From: Streptomyces sp. ISL-36
GTDB taxonomy: Bacteria > Actinomycetota > Actinomycetes > Streptomycetales > Streptomycetaceae
Direction of reading: 5' to 3'
DNA: 32,818 nt
NCBI RefSeq assembly: GCF_018614205.1
Contig: NZ_JAGGOS010000041.1
Location: 1 to 32,818, forward strand
A program made the translations under genes and the position numbers. The notes below the pieces were generated by a model that was not told the origin of the DNA, did not search any database, and saw only the letters and a list, made by a program, of their open reading frames with translations. Below are positions 6,647 to 15,427 of this stretch, piece after piece (position 1 is the first letter of the stretch; each line of letters opens with the position of its first letter).

Positions 6647-8932
6647 TCAGGCCTCCCGCACCGTGGCCTGCGCGCCGTCGAGGACCGTGACCTCCGCGCT
6701 GCCCCTGGCCGTCCCGCCGCCCACCACGCGAAGTTCGAAGGGGCGCTCCGTGTCGGACGTGGTGGCCCGGACGGCGGCCGGAGAGCGGGTGATCCGGAAG
6801 GTGGCCGCCGTGTCACCCCGGTGGTCCGGGACGGTGAGCGTGCGGTCCGTGGTCCCCGGGGTCACGAGCAGGGTGAGGCCGTCGAGCCACTCCCCGTCGG
6901 GGCGTCGGTCGTCGGCGGCCAGCGGGAGGACGGCGCCCGGGCGGACGTACAGGGGCAGGCTGTCGAAGCCGTGGACCTCGCGGCGCCAGGCCGGGCCGGT
7001 GACGGTCTCGCCGGTGAGCAGGTGCGTCCACTCCCCCGCCGGGAGGTACACCTCCACCTCTCCGTCGGCGGTGAAGACCGGTGCGACGAGCAGGTCGGGG
7101 CCGAGCATGTACTGGCGGTCGAGGGTCCGGCAGCCCGGGTCGTCGGGGAACTCGAGCAGCATCGGGCGCATGGCGGGGACCCCCGTGCGGTGCGCCTCGA
7201 CGGCGACGCCGTACAGATAGGGCATCAGCCGGTGCTTGAGCTCGGTGAACCGCCGCGCCACGTCGACCGCCTCCGGCCCGAACTCCCAGGGGACGCGGTA
7301 GGACTCGTTGCCGTGCAGCCGGCTGTGCGAGGAGAGCAGGCCGAAGGCCAGCCAGCGCTTGAAGACATCCGGGTCGGGGGTGCCCTCGAAGCCTCCGATG
7401 TCGTGGCTCCAGAAGCCGAAGCCGCTCAGTGACAGGGAAAGCCCGCCGCGCAGCGACTCGGCCATGGCCTCGAACGAGGCCCAGCAGTCGCCGCCCCAGT
7501 GCACCGGGAACTGCTGGCCGCCCGCGGTCGCCGAGCGGGCGAAGAGGACGGCCTCTCCCGTGCCCCGCTCCTTCTCCAGGAGCTCGAAGACGGCCTGGTT
7601 GTAGAGGTGGGTGTAGTAGTTGTGCATCCGCTCCGGGTCGGAGCCGTCGTGCCAGACCACGTCGGTGGGGACCCGCTCGCCGAAGTCCGTCTTGAAGCAG
7701 TCGACGCCCTGCGCGAGCAGCGGCTTGAGCCGCTCCTGGAACCAGGCGCGGGCCTCCGGGTTGGTGAAGTCGACCAGGGCCATGCCCGGCTGCCACAGGT
7801 CCCACTGCCAGATGTCGCCGTTCGGTCGTTTCACCAGGTAGCCGCCGGCCATGCCCTCGGCGAAGAGGGTGGACTTCTGCGCGATGTACGGGTTGATCCA
7901 CATGCTGACCCGCAGGCCCCGCTCCTTGAGGCGGGCGATCATCCCGGCCGGATCCGGGAAGGTCTCCGGGTCCCACTGGAAGTCCGACCACTGGTACTCG
8001 CGCATCCAGAAGCAGTCGAAGTGGAAGACGGAGAGCGGGATGCCCCGCTCGGCCATGCCGTCGACGAAGGAGGTGACGGTGTCCTCGTCGTAGGGGGTGG
8101 TGAAGGAGGTGGTCAGCCACAGGCCGAACGACCAGACCGGGGGGAGGGCCGGCCTGCCGGTCAGGGCCGTGTAGCGGGAGAGGACGTCCTTGGGCGTGGG
8201 GCCCGCGACGACGTAGTACTCCAGCGTCTGGTCCTCGACGCTGAACTGGACCTGGCCGACGGACTCGGAGCCGACCTCGAAGGAGACCTTGCCGGGGTGG
8301 TTGACGAAGACCCCGTAGCCGCGCGAGGAGAGGTAGAACGGAACGTTCTTGTAGGCCTGTTCGCTGCTCGTCCCGCCGTCGGCCTGCCACATGTCCACGA
8401 CCTGGCCGTTCTTGACGAACGGGGTGAAGCGTTCGCCGAGTCCGTAGACGTCCTCGCCGACTCCCAGGGCGAGTTGGGCCATCATGTGGTGGGATCCGTC
8501 GCCGGTGGTGACGAAGGCGGTGCCCTTGCGTCCGGCGGTGGTCAGGGTCCGGCCGTCGGTGTCGCGGAACTCCAGGGCCCAGGGCGCGGAGCGGTCCAGG
8601 CGCAGGGTGAGCGGGCCCCTGGTCAGCTCGGTGACGGTTCCCTCGCCCCGCACGGTGGCGGTCCCGGGGCCGTCGCCGGGGAGCGCGAAGTCCGGCCCCC
8701 GGTGGGCCTTTCCGGCGTGGTGGGTGAGGCGGACGCCGATCACGCCCTCCGCGGGCGAGAAGCACTCCACGGTGATGAGGGCGGAGTTGAGGGTGTCGCC
8801 CCGCGTCTCGACCCGTTTCACGGAGGCGTACGCGGTGAAGTGGTCGGCGCTCAGGTGCAGATGGCGCACTTCGGTGGCGTAGGAGGCGTGAACGCCTTCG
8901 CGCATGAGCCAGAAGCCGTCGGTGAACTTCAT
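6647..8932 (-). CDS. yicI: Alpha-xylosidase, glycoside hydrolase family 31 (YicI type)
   Basis: A 761-residue cytoplasmic enzyme expected to release alpha-xylose from isoprimeverose or xyloglucan oligosaccharides. It is close to the 772-residue length of E. coli YicI, and by direct counting its key residues fall at the same positions as I recall for YicI: nucleophile Asp416 (FKTDFGE), acid/base Asp482 (GGDCW), and the specificity residues Phe277, Cys307, Phe308, Trp345 and Lys414. This makes alpha-xylosidase much more likely than alpha-glucosidase. There is no signal peptide. The start at 8932 has GAGGA upstream. It lies 42 bases after xylulokinase on the same strand, so the two probably share a transcript from the xyl operator region. 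This gives a short route from xylosylated oligosaccharide to free xylose and on to xylulose 5-phosphate. Confidence 0.95.
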   Translation of the reverse strand: MKFTDGFWLMREGVHASYATEVRHLHLSADHFTAYASVKRVETRGDTLNSALITVECFSPAEGVIGVRLTHHAGKAHRGPDFALPGDGPGTATVRGEGTVTELTRGPLTLRLDRSAPWALEFRDTDGRTLTTAGRKGTAFVTTGDGSHHMMAQLALGVGEDVYGLGERFTPFVKNGQVVDMWQADGGTSSEQAYKNVPFYLSSRGYGVFVNHPGKVSFEVGSESVGQVQFSVEDQTLEYYVVAGPTPKDVLSRYTALTGRPALPPVWSFGLWLTTSFTTPYDEDTVTSFVDGMAERGIPLSVFHFDCFWMREYQWSDFQWDPETFPDPAGMIARLKERGLRVSMWINPYIAQKSTLFAEGMAGGYLVKRPNGDIWQWDLWQPGMALVDFTNPEARAWFQERLKPLLAQGVDCFKTDFGERVPTDVVWHDGSDPERMHNYYTHLYNQAVFELLEKERGTGEAVLFARSATAGGQQFPVHWGGDCWASFEAMAESLRGGLSLSLSGFGFWSHDIGGFEGTPDPDVFKRWLAFGLLSSHSRLHGNESYRVPWEFGPEAVDVARRFTELKHRLMPYLYGVAVEAHRTGVPAMRPMLLEFPDDPGCRTLDRQYMLGPDLLVAPVFTADGEVEVYLPAGEWTHLLTGETVTGPAWRREVHGFDSLPLYVRPGAVLPLAADDRRPDGEWLDGLTLLVTPGTTDRTLTVPDHRGDTAATFRITRSPAAVRATTSDTERPFELRVVGGGTARGSAEVTVLDGAQATVREA

Positions 8933-8974
8933 CGGGGTCCTCGGAGGGTGCGATGGGGTGGCGGCGGGTGCGGG

Positions 8975-10462
8975 TCAGGTCAGGAGGCCCGGGGCGGCGC
9001 GGTCCAGGACGCCGGAGATACGCTCCCATGTCTCCTCGTCGCGTGCGACGGGCGGCAGGGTCTCGCCGTGACCGGTCCCCCAGGCGGTGGCCAGCGCGAC
9101 GGGGTCCTCGCCGGTGGCGGCGGCCGCGGCGAGGGCGGCGGCGCCGAGGGCGACGAGTTCGGTCGCGGCCGGTACGACCAGGGGGCGGCCGGAGAGCCGG
9201 CGGACGGTCTCGGTCCAGGCGCGGCCCCGGGCGCCGCCGCCGATCAGCCGCAGCGGGCGTTCCCGTACCCGGGGGTCGGCGGGGTCGAGGCCGCAGGCGG
9301 TGAGGAGTTCGTCGAGGGCGCGCAGGACGGTGAAGGCGGCGCCCTCGTAGGCGGCGCCGAGGATCGCGCGCGGGGTGGTGGTGTGGCGCAGGCCGGTGAG
9401 CAGGCCGGTGGCGTGGGGCAGGTCGGGGGTGCGTTCGCCGTCGAGGTAGGGCAGGACGACCACGCCGTCGCCGGGGACGGCGTCGTTCCGGTCGAGCCCG
9501 AGGAGTTCGGCGAACCTGTCCACGGCGAGGGTGCAGTTGAGGGTGCAGCCGAGCGGGAGGTACGTGCCGTCGGCGGCGGAGAATCCGGCGAGGCCGGCGG
9601 CGGCGGGCCGGGTCCGGGTGGCGGCGAACACGGTGCCCGAGGTGCCGAGGCTGACGACCGGGTGGTCGAGAAGTCCCGCGCCGCCGAGGCCGAGTCCGAC
9701 GGCGGCGGCCATGTTGTCCCCGGTGCCGGCGGCGACGGCGACGGTGTCGGGGAGGCCGAGCGCCCGGGCCGCGGCCGGGGTGAGCGTACCGACGCGGGTG
9801 GCGCCGTTCGGGGCGACGGCGGGCAGCGCTGCCGGGTCGAGACCGAGGAGGTCGAGCAGTTCGGGGTCGTAGGCGGACTTCGCCGTGCTGTACCAGCAGG
9901 TTCCCGAGGCGTCCCCGGGGTCGGTCACGGCGACGCCGGAGAGCCGCTCGGTGAGGAAGTCGTGGGGCAGTCGGACGGCCGCCGCGGCCCGGGCGACGGC
10001 GGGCTCGTGGGCGCGCAGCCACTGCCATTTGGCCGCGGTCATCGAGGCCACCGGTACGGAGCCGGTCCGGGCGAGCCAGGGGCCGGGGCCGCCGAGCGCG
10101 GCGGTGAGTTCGGCGGCCTGGGGCGCGGAGCGGGTGTCGTTCCAGAGCAGGGCGGGCCGCAGGGGGCGGCCGGCGGCGTCGAGGACGACCAGGCCGTGCT
10201 GCTGCCCGGCGACGGCGATACCGGTGACGGCGGAGGCGGGCACCCGTGCTTCGGCCAGGGCCGCGGCGATGGCCTCGCGCAGCGCGTTCCACCAGGCCTC
10301 GGGGGCGCTCTCCCTGGCTCCGTCGGAGCCGGTGACGGTGTGCGGGGCGCGGCCCACGGCGAGCAGAGCGCCGGTGGCCGCGTTCACGACGGCCGCCTTG
10401 GTGGACTGCGTGGAGCTGTCCACGCCGATCACGACCGGGGCCGCCGGATGCGTCGCCGCCAT
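8975..10462 (-). CDS. xylB: Xylulokinase (FGGY family)
   Basis: A 495-residue FGGY carbohydrate kinase that phosphorylates D-xylulose to xylulose 5-phosphate. The start is set at ATG 10462 ([20 protein letters not shown]), which has GAAAGGTGAGG upstream; longer frames run into the xyl operator. The N-terminal half shows the phosphate-binding [14 protein letters not shown], then [15 protein letters not shown], the substrate-site motif of xylulokinases. [13 protein letters not shown] supplies the likely catalytic Asp. The C-terminal half has the nucleotide-binding [13 protein letters not shown]. Divergent xylose isomerase and downstream alpha-xylosidase confirm the role. Confidence 0.95.
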   Translation of the reverse strand: MAATHPAAPVVIGVDSSTQSTKAAVVNAATGALLAVGRAPHTVTGSDGARESAPEAWWNALREAIAAALAEARVPASAVTGIAVAGQQHGLVVLDAAGRPLRPALLWNDTRSAPQAAELTAALGGPGPWLARTGSVPVASMTAAKWQWLRAHEPAVARAAAAVRLPHDFLTERLSGVAVTDPGDASGTCWYSTAKSAYDPELLDLLGLDPAALPAVAPNGATRVGTLTPAAARALGLPDTVAVAAGTGDNMAAAVGLGLGGAGLLDHPVVSLGTSGTVFAATRTRPAAAGLAGFSAADGTYLPLGCTLNCTLAVDRFAELLGLDRNDAVPGDGVVVLPYLDGERTPDLPHATGLLTGLRHTTTPRAILGAAYEGAAFTVLRALDELLTACGLDPADPRVRERPLRLIGGGARGRAWTETVRRLSGRPLVVPAATELVALGAAALAAAAATGEDPVALATAWGTGHGETLPPVARDEETWERISGVLDRAAPGLLT

Positions 10463-10539
10463 GGACCTCACCTTTCGTCGGGCTTCTCGGGTCGGCCGGT
10501 GCCCGTCCGACTCCCACTCTGGCGCGGTGTCGCGCGGTG

Positions 10540-10570
10540 CCGTATTAGTTATCTCAGAAAACAAATACGG
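10540..10570. promoter_or_regulatory. 31-bp palindromic xyl operator between xylB and xylA
   Basis: The 31 bases are a palindrome centred on C10555, with CCGTATT at the left end and AATACGG at the right. The core is GTTaTCTcAGAaAAC. Thirteen of 15 base pairs match, the two exceptions being A/A pairs. It is strikingly A/T-rich for this genome and lies between divergent xyl genes. The form resembles operators of ROK-family XylR repressors; no ROK gene is in the window, so the regulator lies elsewhere. Confidence 0.75.
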
Positions 10571-10640
10571 CGACCAGCCCCCGCCGGGCGTCGTTTTCCC
10601 CCGCACATCCTCCCGCGATCAGCCGAAAGAGGGACAGATC

Positions 10641-11810
10641 ATGTCGGAACGCTTCACCCCCACCCCCGAGGACCGGTTCACCTTCGGGCTGTGGACCGTC
10701 GGCTGGCAGGGCCGCGACCCCTTCGGTGACGCCACTCGCCCGGCGCTCGACCCGGTCGAGTCGGTCGAGCGGCTCGCCGCACTCGGGGCGTACGGCGTGA
10801 CCTTCCACGATGACGACCTCATCCCCTTCGGGGCGCCGGACGGCGAGCGCGAGGCCGTCGTCAAGCGCTTCCGGGGCGCCCTGGAGCGCACCGGCCTGAA
10901 GGTGCCGATGGCCACGACCAACCTCTTCACCCACCCCGTCTTCAAGGACGGCGGTTTCACCGCCAACGACCGTGACGTGCGCCGCTACGCGCTCCGCAAG
11001 ACGATCCGCAACATCGACCTCGCCGTCGAGCTCGGCGCCACCACCTATGTGGCCTGGGGCGGTCGCGAGGGCGCCGAGTCGGGCGCCGCCAAGGACGTCC
11101 GGGTGGCGCTCGACCGGATGAAGGAGGCCTTCGACCTGCTCGGCCAGTACGTCACCGAACAGTGCTACGACCTGCGCTTCGCGATCGAGCCCAAGCCGAA
11201 CGAGCCCCGCGGGGACATCCTGCTGCCGACGATCGGCCACGCGCTGGCGTTCATCGAGCGCCTGGAGCGGCCCGAGCTGGTGGGCGTGAACCCGGAGACG
11301 GGCCACGAGCAGATGGCCGGCCTCAACTTCCCGCACGGCATCGCCCAGGCGCTGTGGGCCGGCAAGCTGTTCCACATCGACCTCAACGGCCAGTCGGGCA
11401 TCAAGTACGACCAGGACTTCCGCTTCGGCGCCGGGGACCTGCGCCAGGCGTTCTGGCTGGTGGACCTGTTGGAGACGGCCGGCTACGCGGGGCCGCGCCA
11501 CTTCGACTTCAAGCCGGTGCGCACCGACGGCTTCGACGGGGTGTGGGAGTCGGCGAAGAACTGCATGCGCAACTACCTGATCCTCAAGGAGCGCGCCGCC
11601 GCCTTCCGCGCGGATCCCGAGGTCCAGGAGGCCCTGACCGCCTCCCGCCTCGACGAGTTGGCGGTGCCCACCGCCGCCGACGGGCTGGCGGCCCTGCTCG
11701 CGGACGCCTCCGCGTTCGAGGAGTTCGACGTGACGGCGGCGGCCGAACGCTCCATGGCCTTCGAGCGCCTGGACCAGCTGGCGCTCGAGCACCTGCTGGC
11801 GGTCCGCTGA
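10641..11810 (+). CDS. xylA: Xylose isomerase
   Basis: A 389-residue class I xylose isomerase, the length usual in actinobacteria (about 388). It interconverts D-xylose and D-xylulose with two divalent metal ions. Visible are the catalytic [35 protein letters not shown] (Trp of the sugar pocket), the metal/substrate motif [23 protein letters not shown] and HIDLNGQ. The C-terminal extension that holds the tetramer is present. ATG 10641 is preceded by AGAGGGAC. It is transcribed alone from the shared xyl operator region and ends at a strong hairpin. Confidence 0.98.
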   Translation: MSERFTPTPEDRFTFGLWTVGWQGRDPFGDATRPALDPVESVERLAALGAYGVTFHDDDLIPFGAPDGEREAVVKRFRGALERTGLKVPMATTNLFTHPVFKDGGFTANDRDVRRYALRKTIRNIDLAVELGATTYVAWGGREGAESGAAKDVRVALDRMKEAFDLLGQYVTEQCYDLRFAIEPKPNEPRGDILLPTIGHALAFIERLERPELVGVNPETGHEQMAGLNFPHGIAQALWAGKLFHIDLNGQSGIKYDQDFRFGAGDLRQAFWLVDLLETAGYAGPRHFDFKPVRTDGFDGVWESAKNCMRNYLILKERAAAFRADPEVQEALTASRLDELAVPTAADGLAALLADASAFEEFDVTAAAERSMAFERLDQLALEHLLAVR

Positions 11811-11837
11811 CGGCGCCTGCTCCACCGCGACGATCCA

Positions 11838-11879
11838 CGACGACGGGCGCCCGGCCGCTGGACCGGGCGCCCGTCGTCG
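11838..11879 (+). terminator. Terminator of xylA
   Basis: A perfect 17-bp inverted repeat (11838-11854 and 11863-11879, beginning CGACGACGGGCG) with an 8-base loop starts 28 bases after the xylA stop. It isolates xylA from the GntR operon. Confidence 0.9.
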
Positions 11880-11901
11880 TGTTCCACTGCCCGGCAGGAC
11901 A

Positions 11902-11913
11902 GCAAGCGCTTTC
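11902..11913. promoter_or_regulatory. Degenerate LacI-type operator upstream of the GntR operon
   Basis: GCAAGCGCTTTC shares the 8-bp core AAGCGCTT with the three perfect palindromes but differs at the outer bases. It lies about 20 bases upstream of the -35 box, so it would act from a distance or not at all. Confidence 0.35.
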
Positions 11914-11933
11914 TAATAATCCTGTGCGAAGCA

Positions 11934-11962
11934 TTGACGAAACATGAACGCACCCCTAGCTT
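11934..11962 (+). promoter_or_regulatory. Promoter of the GntR-DHDPS-dehydratase operon
   Basis: TTGACG (11934-11939), a 17-base spacer and TAGCTT (11957-11962) form a strong match to the vegetative promoter pattern. The start would be near 11969, upstream of the GntR-type repeats. Confidence 0.65.
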
Positions 11963-11984
11963 CGACCGCGTTGCACTTCGTACG

Positions 11985-12010
11985 TCATATATGAGACGCG
12001 ATACATGAGA
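11985..12010. promoter_or_regulatory. Candidate autoregulatory operator of the GntR protein
   Basis: TCATATATGA (11985-11994) is a perfect palindrome, unusually A/T-rich. It is followed by a related repeat: ATATATGAGA (11987-11996) and ATACATGAGA (12001-12010), spaced 14 bases apart. The site is downstream of the promoter and just before the regulator's start codon. Confidence 0.5.
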
Positions 12011-12024
12011 TCTGAGAGTGCGTC

Positions 12025-12666
12025 ATGGCCTTCGCCCCCAGCCCCATCCCGTCCCGGACCCAGTACGTCCTGGAAGCGGTCAAACACGACATCCTCACCG
12101 GTGGTCTGAGTCCCGGCCAGGCCCTGGTCGAGACCGAGCTCGCCGCCCGCTTCGGGGTGTCGAAGACTCCGGTGCGCGAGGCCTTGAAGACGCTGGCCGG
12201 CAGTGGTCTCGTGGTGATGAGCCAGTACAAGGGCGCGACCGTGCGCATGGTGGACGCCGACATGGCCCGCGCGGTATACGACGTACGGCTCCTCCTGGAG
12301 CCGGAGGCGGTACGCCGCGCCGTCGCCTCCGGGGCCGCCCTCGACGAGGCGCGGGACGCGCTCAGGCGGGCCGCGACCGCCGAGGACCCGGCCGAACGGT
12401 CGCTGGCCAACCGCGACTTCCACCGCGCCCTCTATCTGCCCTGCGGCAATCCGCTGCTCGGCCGGATGCTGGACGAGGTCCGCGACCAGGCCGCCCTGGT
12501 GTCCACCGTGGCGTGGGCGGCGACGCCCTCCTGGGAGCGGGAGGCCGCCGAGCACGAGGAGATCCTGCGGCTCGCGGCGGCCGGCGACTCCGCCGGCGCC
12601 GGCCTCGCCGTGCACGCCCACATCGCCTCGTTCGTCGAGCGCGCCTTCCCCGAAGACAGTGAGTGA
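12025..12666 (+). CDS. GntR-family transcriptional regulator, FCD (FadR) subfamily
   Basis: A 213-residue regulator. The N-terminal winged helix-turn-helix (about 15-75) reads LSPGQALVETELAARFGVSK then TPVREALKTLAGSGLV, the standard GntR pattern. The rest is an all-helical FCD ligand domain with the expected Asp/His-rich positions (for example YDVRLLLEPEAVRRA, NRDFHRALYL, EHEEIL), which commonly bind a metal and a sugar acid. It is the first gene of an operon with a DHDPS-family enzyme (8-base overlap) and an IlvD/Edd dehydratase, so its inducer is probably a substrate or intermediate of that pathway. It probably represses its own operon through the repeats just upstream. Confidence 0.93.
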   Translation: MAFAPSPIPSRTQYVLEAVKHDILTGGLSPGQALVETELAARFGVSKTPVREALKTLAGSGLVVMSQYKGATVRMVDADMARAVYDVRLLLEPEAVRRAVASGAALDEARDALRRAATAEDPAERSLANRDFHRALYLPCGNPLLGRMLDEVRDQAALVSTVAWAATPSWEREAAEHEEILRLAAAGDSAGAGLAVHAHIASFVERAFPEDSE

Positions 12667-13579
12667 CCGAGTGACCAGGAATTTCGAGACCGAGAAGGCC
12701 GCGCTCGCCGATGTGGTGGCGATCCCGGTGACGCCGTTCGCCGAGGACGGCTCGCTGGACACCACCACCCACCGCGCGCTGCTGCGCCGACTGCTCGACG
12801 GCGGCGTCCGTACGCTCACACCGAACGGCAACACCGGCGAGTTCTACGCCCTCACGCCCGAGGAGCGCCGCCAGGTCACCGAGACGACCGTCGAGGAGGC
12901 CGGCGACCGCGCCGCCGTCCTGGTCGGCGTCGGCCACGACGTGCCGACCGCCGTGGCGGCCGCCCGGCACGCCAGGGACGCCGGTGTCGGCATGCTGATG
13001 GTCCATCAGCCCGTTCACCCGTACGTCTCCGAGGGCGGCTGGGTCGACTACCACCGGGCCATCGCCGACGCCGTTCCGGAGCTCGGCATCGTGCCGTACA
13101 TCCGCAATCCGCTGCTGGGCGGCGAGCGGCTCGCGGAGCTCGGCGCGGCCTGCCCGAACGTCATCGGTGTGAAGTACGCGGTCCCGGACGCGTCGCGCTT
13201 CGCCGGCTTCGCCCGCGACGCCGGTCTCGACCGCTTCGTCTGGGTGGCCGGGCTCGCCGAGCCGTACGCCCCCTCGTACTTCGCGAGCGGCGCCACCGGG
13301 TTCACCTCGGGTCTGGTCAATGTCGCCCCCTCGGTGTCCCTGGAGATGCTCACCGCGCTGCGGGCCGGTGACTATCCGGGGGCCATGAAGGTGTGGGAGC
13401 AGATCCGCCGCTTCGAGGAGCTGCGCGCCGCCAACGGCAGCGCCGACAACGTCACCGTCGTCAAGGAGGCGCTGGCCGCGCTCGGTCTGTGCCGCCGCGA
13501 CATCCGCCCGCCGAGCCGTGAACTGCCCGAGGAGAACCGGGCCGAGGTCGCCGCGATAGCCGCCGGGTGGCAGGCATGA
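12659..13579 (+). CDS. DHDPS/NAL-family lyase or dehydratase of a sugar-acid pathway
   Basis: A 306-residue (beta/alpha)8-barrel enzyme of the dihydrodipicolinate synthase family, which forms a Schiff base with 2-keto acids. Present are the phosphate/carboxylate loop GNTGEF (GTTGE in classical members), Tyr147 (VPYIRNP) and the Schiff-base Lys172 (VIGVKYAVPD). The GTG start at 12659 overlaps the GntR gene by 8 bases; GTG 12671 is an alternative. A housekeeping DapA role is unlikely, since it is paired with an IlvD/Edd dehydratase under a GntR regulator. In such pairs the enzyme acts on a 2-keto-3-deoxy sugar acid, either dehydrating it towards 2-oxoglutarate semialdehyde or cleaving it as an aldolase. 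Which applies cannot be decided by eye. Confidence 0.85.
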   Translation: MSDRVTRNFETEKAALADVVAIPVTPFAEDGSLDTTTHRALLRRLLDGGVRTLTPNGNTGEFYALTPEERRQVTETTVEEAGDRAAVLVGVGHDVPTAVAAARHARDAGVGMLMVHQPVHPYVSEGGWVDYHRAIADAVPELGIVPYIRNPLLGGERLAELGAACPNVIGVKYAVPDASRFAGFARDAGLDRFVWVAGLAEPYAPSYFASGATGFTSGLVNVAPSVSLEMLTALRAGDYPGAMKVWEQIRRFEELRAANGSADNVTVVKEALAALGLCRRDIRPPSRELPEENRAEVAAIAAGWQA

Positions 13580-15372
13580 GCGCGCACGAGCATCAGGGCG
13601 GGCGTGCCGCCCAGGGCGGGCCGGAGCCGGAGGACCGGCGAGAGCCCCAGGGCCGGCGAGAGCCCGAGGAGCTGCGCAGTCATCGCTGGTACGGCACGGA
13701 CGGGCTGCGCTCCTTCAGCCACCGGGCCCGCACCCGGCAGCTCGGCTATCTGCCCGAGGAGCACCTGGGCAAGCCGGTCGTCGCGATCCTCAACACCTGG
13801 TCCGACATCAACCCCTGCCATGTCCATCTGCGCGACCGCGCGCAGGCGGTGAAGCGGGGCGTGTGGCAGGCCGGCGGCTTCCCGCTGGAGTTCCCGGTCT
13901 CCACGCTCTCGGAGACCTTCCAGAAGCCGACCCCGATGCTCTACCGCAACCTCCTGGCGATGGAGACGGAGGAGCTGCTGCGCTCCTACCCGGTCGACGG
14001 GGCGGTGCTGATGGGCGGCTGCGACAAGTCGACCCCCGCCCTGCTGATGGGGGCGGCCACGGTGGACCTGCCGACGGTGTTCGTCCCCGCGGGTCCGATG
14101 CTGCCGGGGCACTGGCGGGGAGAGACCCTCGGCTCCGGTACGGACATGTGGAAGTACTGGGACGAGAAGCGGGCCGGTCTGATCGGCGACGCCGAGATGG
14201 CGGAGCTGGAGAACGGGCTCGCCCGCTCCCCCGGCCACTGCATGACGATGGGTACGGCCTCCACCCTCACCGCCGCCGCGGAGACGCTCGGGGTGACGAT
14301 GCCGGGTGCCTCCTCCATCCCGGCCGTGGACTCCGCTCACGACCGGATGGCGGCCGCCTCGGGGATGCGGATCGTCGAACTGGTCCGGCAGGACCTGCGG
14401 CTCTCTCGGATCCTCACCCGTGCGGCGTACGAGGACGCGGTCGCCGCCGTCCTGGCGCTCGGCGGGTCGACGAACGCCGTCATCCATCTGATCGCCATGG
14501 CCGGGCGGTCCGGGGTGAAGCTCACCCTGGACGACTTCGACCGGATCGCGCGGACGGTGCCGGTCCTCGCCAACCTCCGCCCCGGCGGGCAATACCTGAT
14601 GGAGGACTTCCACTTCGCCGGTGGTATGCCGGGTTTCCTCTCCCGGCTCACGGATCTGCTCCATCTCGACCGGCCGACGGTCGGGCACGCAACGCTGCGG
14701 GAGCAGCTCGACGGCGCCCTCGTGCACAACGACGAGGTGATCCGGGAGCGTTCGCGTCCGCTCGCGGACGAGGGCGGGGTGGCGGTGCTGCGCGGCAACC
14801 TGTGCCCGGACGGCGCGGTGATCAAGCACATCGCCGCGGAGCCTCGGCTGCTCAAGCACACCGGCCCCGCCGTGGTCTTCGACGACTACCGCACCATGCA
14901 GCGGACCATCGACGATCCGGAGCTCGGGATCACCCCCGACCATGTCCTGGTCCTGCGCAACGCCGGGCCCAAGGGCGGTCCGGGGATGCCGGAGTACGGG
15001 ATGCTGCCGATCCCCCGTCATCTGCTGGAGCAGGGGGTGCGGGACATGGTCCGGATCTCCGACGCCCGGATGAGCGGCACGAGTTACGGCACCTGTGTCC
15101 TGCATGTGGCACCGGAGTCGTACGTCGGCGGGCCGCTCGCCCTCGTCCGCACCGGCGATCTCATCACCCTGGACGTCGAGGCGCGCACGCTCCATCTGGA
15201 CATCGACGAGGAGGAGTGGGAGCGCCGACGGGCCGAGTGGGCTCCCCCGCCCAAGCGTTACGAGCGCGGCTACGGCGCCCTGTACTCCGAGCAGATCTCC
15301 CAGGCCGACACCGGTTGCGACTTCGAGTTCCTGGCCAGGCCGGGAACGACCCCGGACCCGTACGCGGGCTGA
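13576..15372 (+). CDS. IlvD/Edd-family sugar-acid dehydratase (L-arabinonate/D-xylonate dehydratase-like)
   Basis: A 598-residue Fe-S dehydratase predicted to convert an aldonate into its 2-keto-3-deoxy acid. The three cluster cysteines are present: Cys81 (WSDINPCHVH), Cys149 (GGCDKSTP) and Cys222 (GHCMTMGTAST). VRISDARMSGTSYGT carries the conserved catalytic Ser. Much of the chain, for example NTWSDINPC, PTPMLYRNL, MPGFL and QADTGCDFEFL, matches L-arabinonate dehydratase as I remember it better than the amino-acid enzyme IlvD. The ATG at 13576 overlaps the preceding stop as ATGA. The first 34 residues are a charged extension with a short duplication. It most likely handles L-arabinonate, D-xylonate or D-galactonate/fuconate-type acids. 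Confidence 0.88.
   Translation: MSAHEHQGGRAAQGGPEPEDRREPQGRREPEELRSHRWYGTDGLRSFSHRARTRQLGYLPEEHLGKPVVAILNTWSDINPCHVHLRDRAQAVKRGVWQAGGFPLEFPVSTLSETFQKPTPMLYRNLLAMETEELLRSYPVDGAVLMGGCDKSTPALLMGAATVDLPTVFVPAGPMLPGHWRGETLGSGTDMWKYWDEKRAGLIGDAEMAELENGLARSPGHCMTMGTASTLTAAAETLGVTMPGASSIPAVDSAHDRMAAASGMRIVELVRQDLRLSRILTRAAYEDAVAAVLALGGSTNAVIHLIAMAGRSGVKLTLDDFDRIARTVPVLANLRPGGQYLMEDFHFAGGMPGFLSRLTDLLHLDRPTVGHATLREQLDGALVHNDEVIRERSRPLADEGGVAVLRGNLCPDGAVIKHIAAEPRLLKHTGPAVVFDDYRTMQRTIDDPELGITPDHVLVLRNAGPKGGPGMPEYGMLPIPRHLLEQGVRDMVRISDARMSGTSYGTCVLHVAPESYVGGPLALVRTGDLITLDVEARTLHLDIDEEEWERRRAEWAPPPKRYERGYGALYSEQISQADTGCDFEFLARPGTTPDPYAG
13633..13668 (+). repeat. Tandem 18-bp duplication in the dehydratase N-terminus
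   Basis: Two adjacent 18-base units (13633-13650 and 13651-13668) sharing CCGGCGAGAGCCC differ at two positions. They encode the repeated tetrad RREP around residues 20-31, upstream of the first conserved domain residue. Confidence 0.7.
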
Positions 15373-15402
15373 CGCCCGGACCGGTCCACCCCCAGTTCCA
15401 TC

Positions 15403-15420
15403 TGTTCGACATATCGAACA
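15403..15420. promoter_or_regulatory. Perfect inverted repeat TGTTCGA-4-TCGAACA, IclR-type operator candidate
   Basis: Perfect 7-bp arms (15403-15409 and 15414-15420) separated by CATA. The same TGTTCGA half-site and A/T-rich centre occur on both sides of the IclR/enolase divergent promoters at 30921 and 31076. It lies in the 90-base leader region of the pectin operon. Confidence 0.65.
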
Positions 15421-15427
15421 CCGTCTG

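Noticed and set aside
10863..10870. AAGCGCTT core inside the xylA coding sequence
   Set aside because: It lacks the outer CG arms and is explained by Lys-Arg-Phe codons; not near a promoter.
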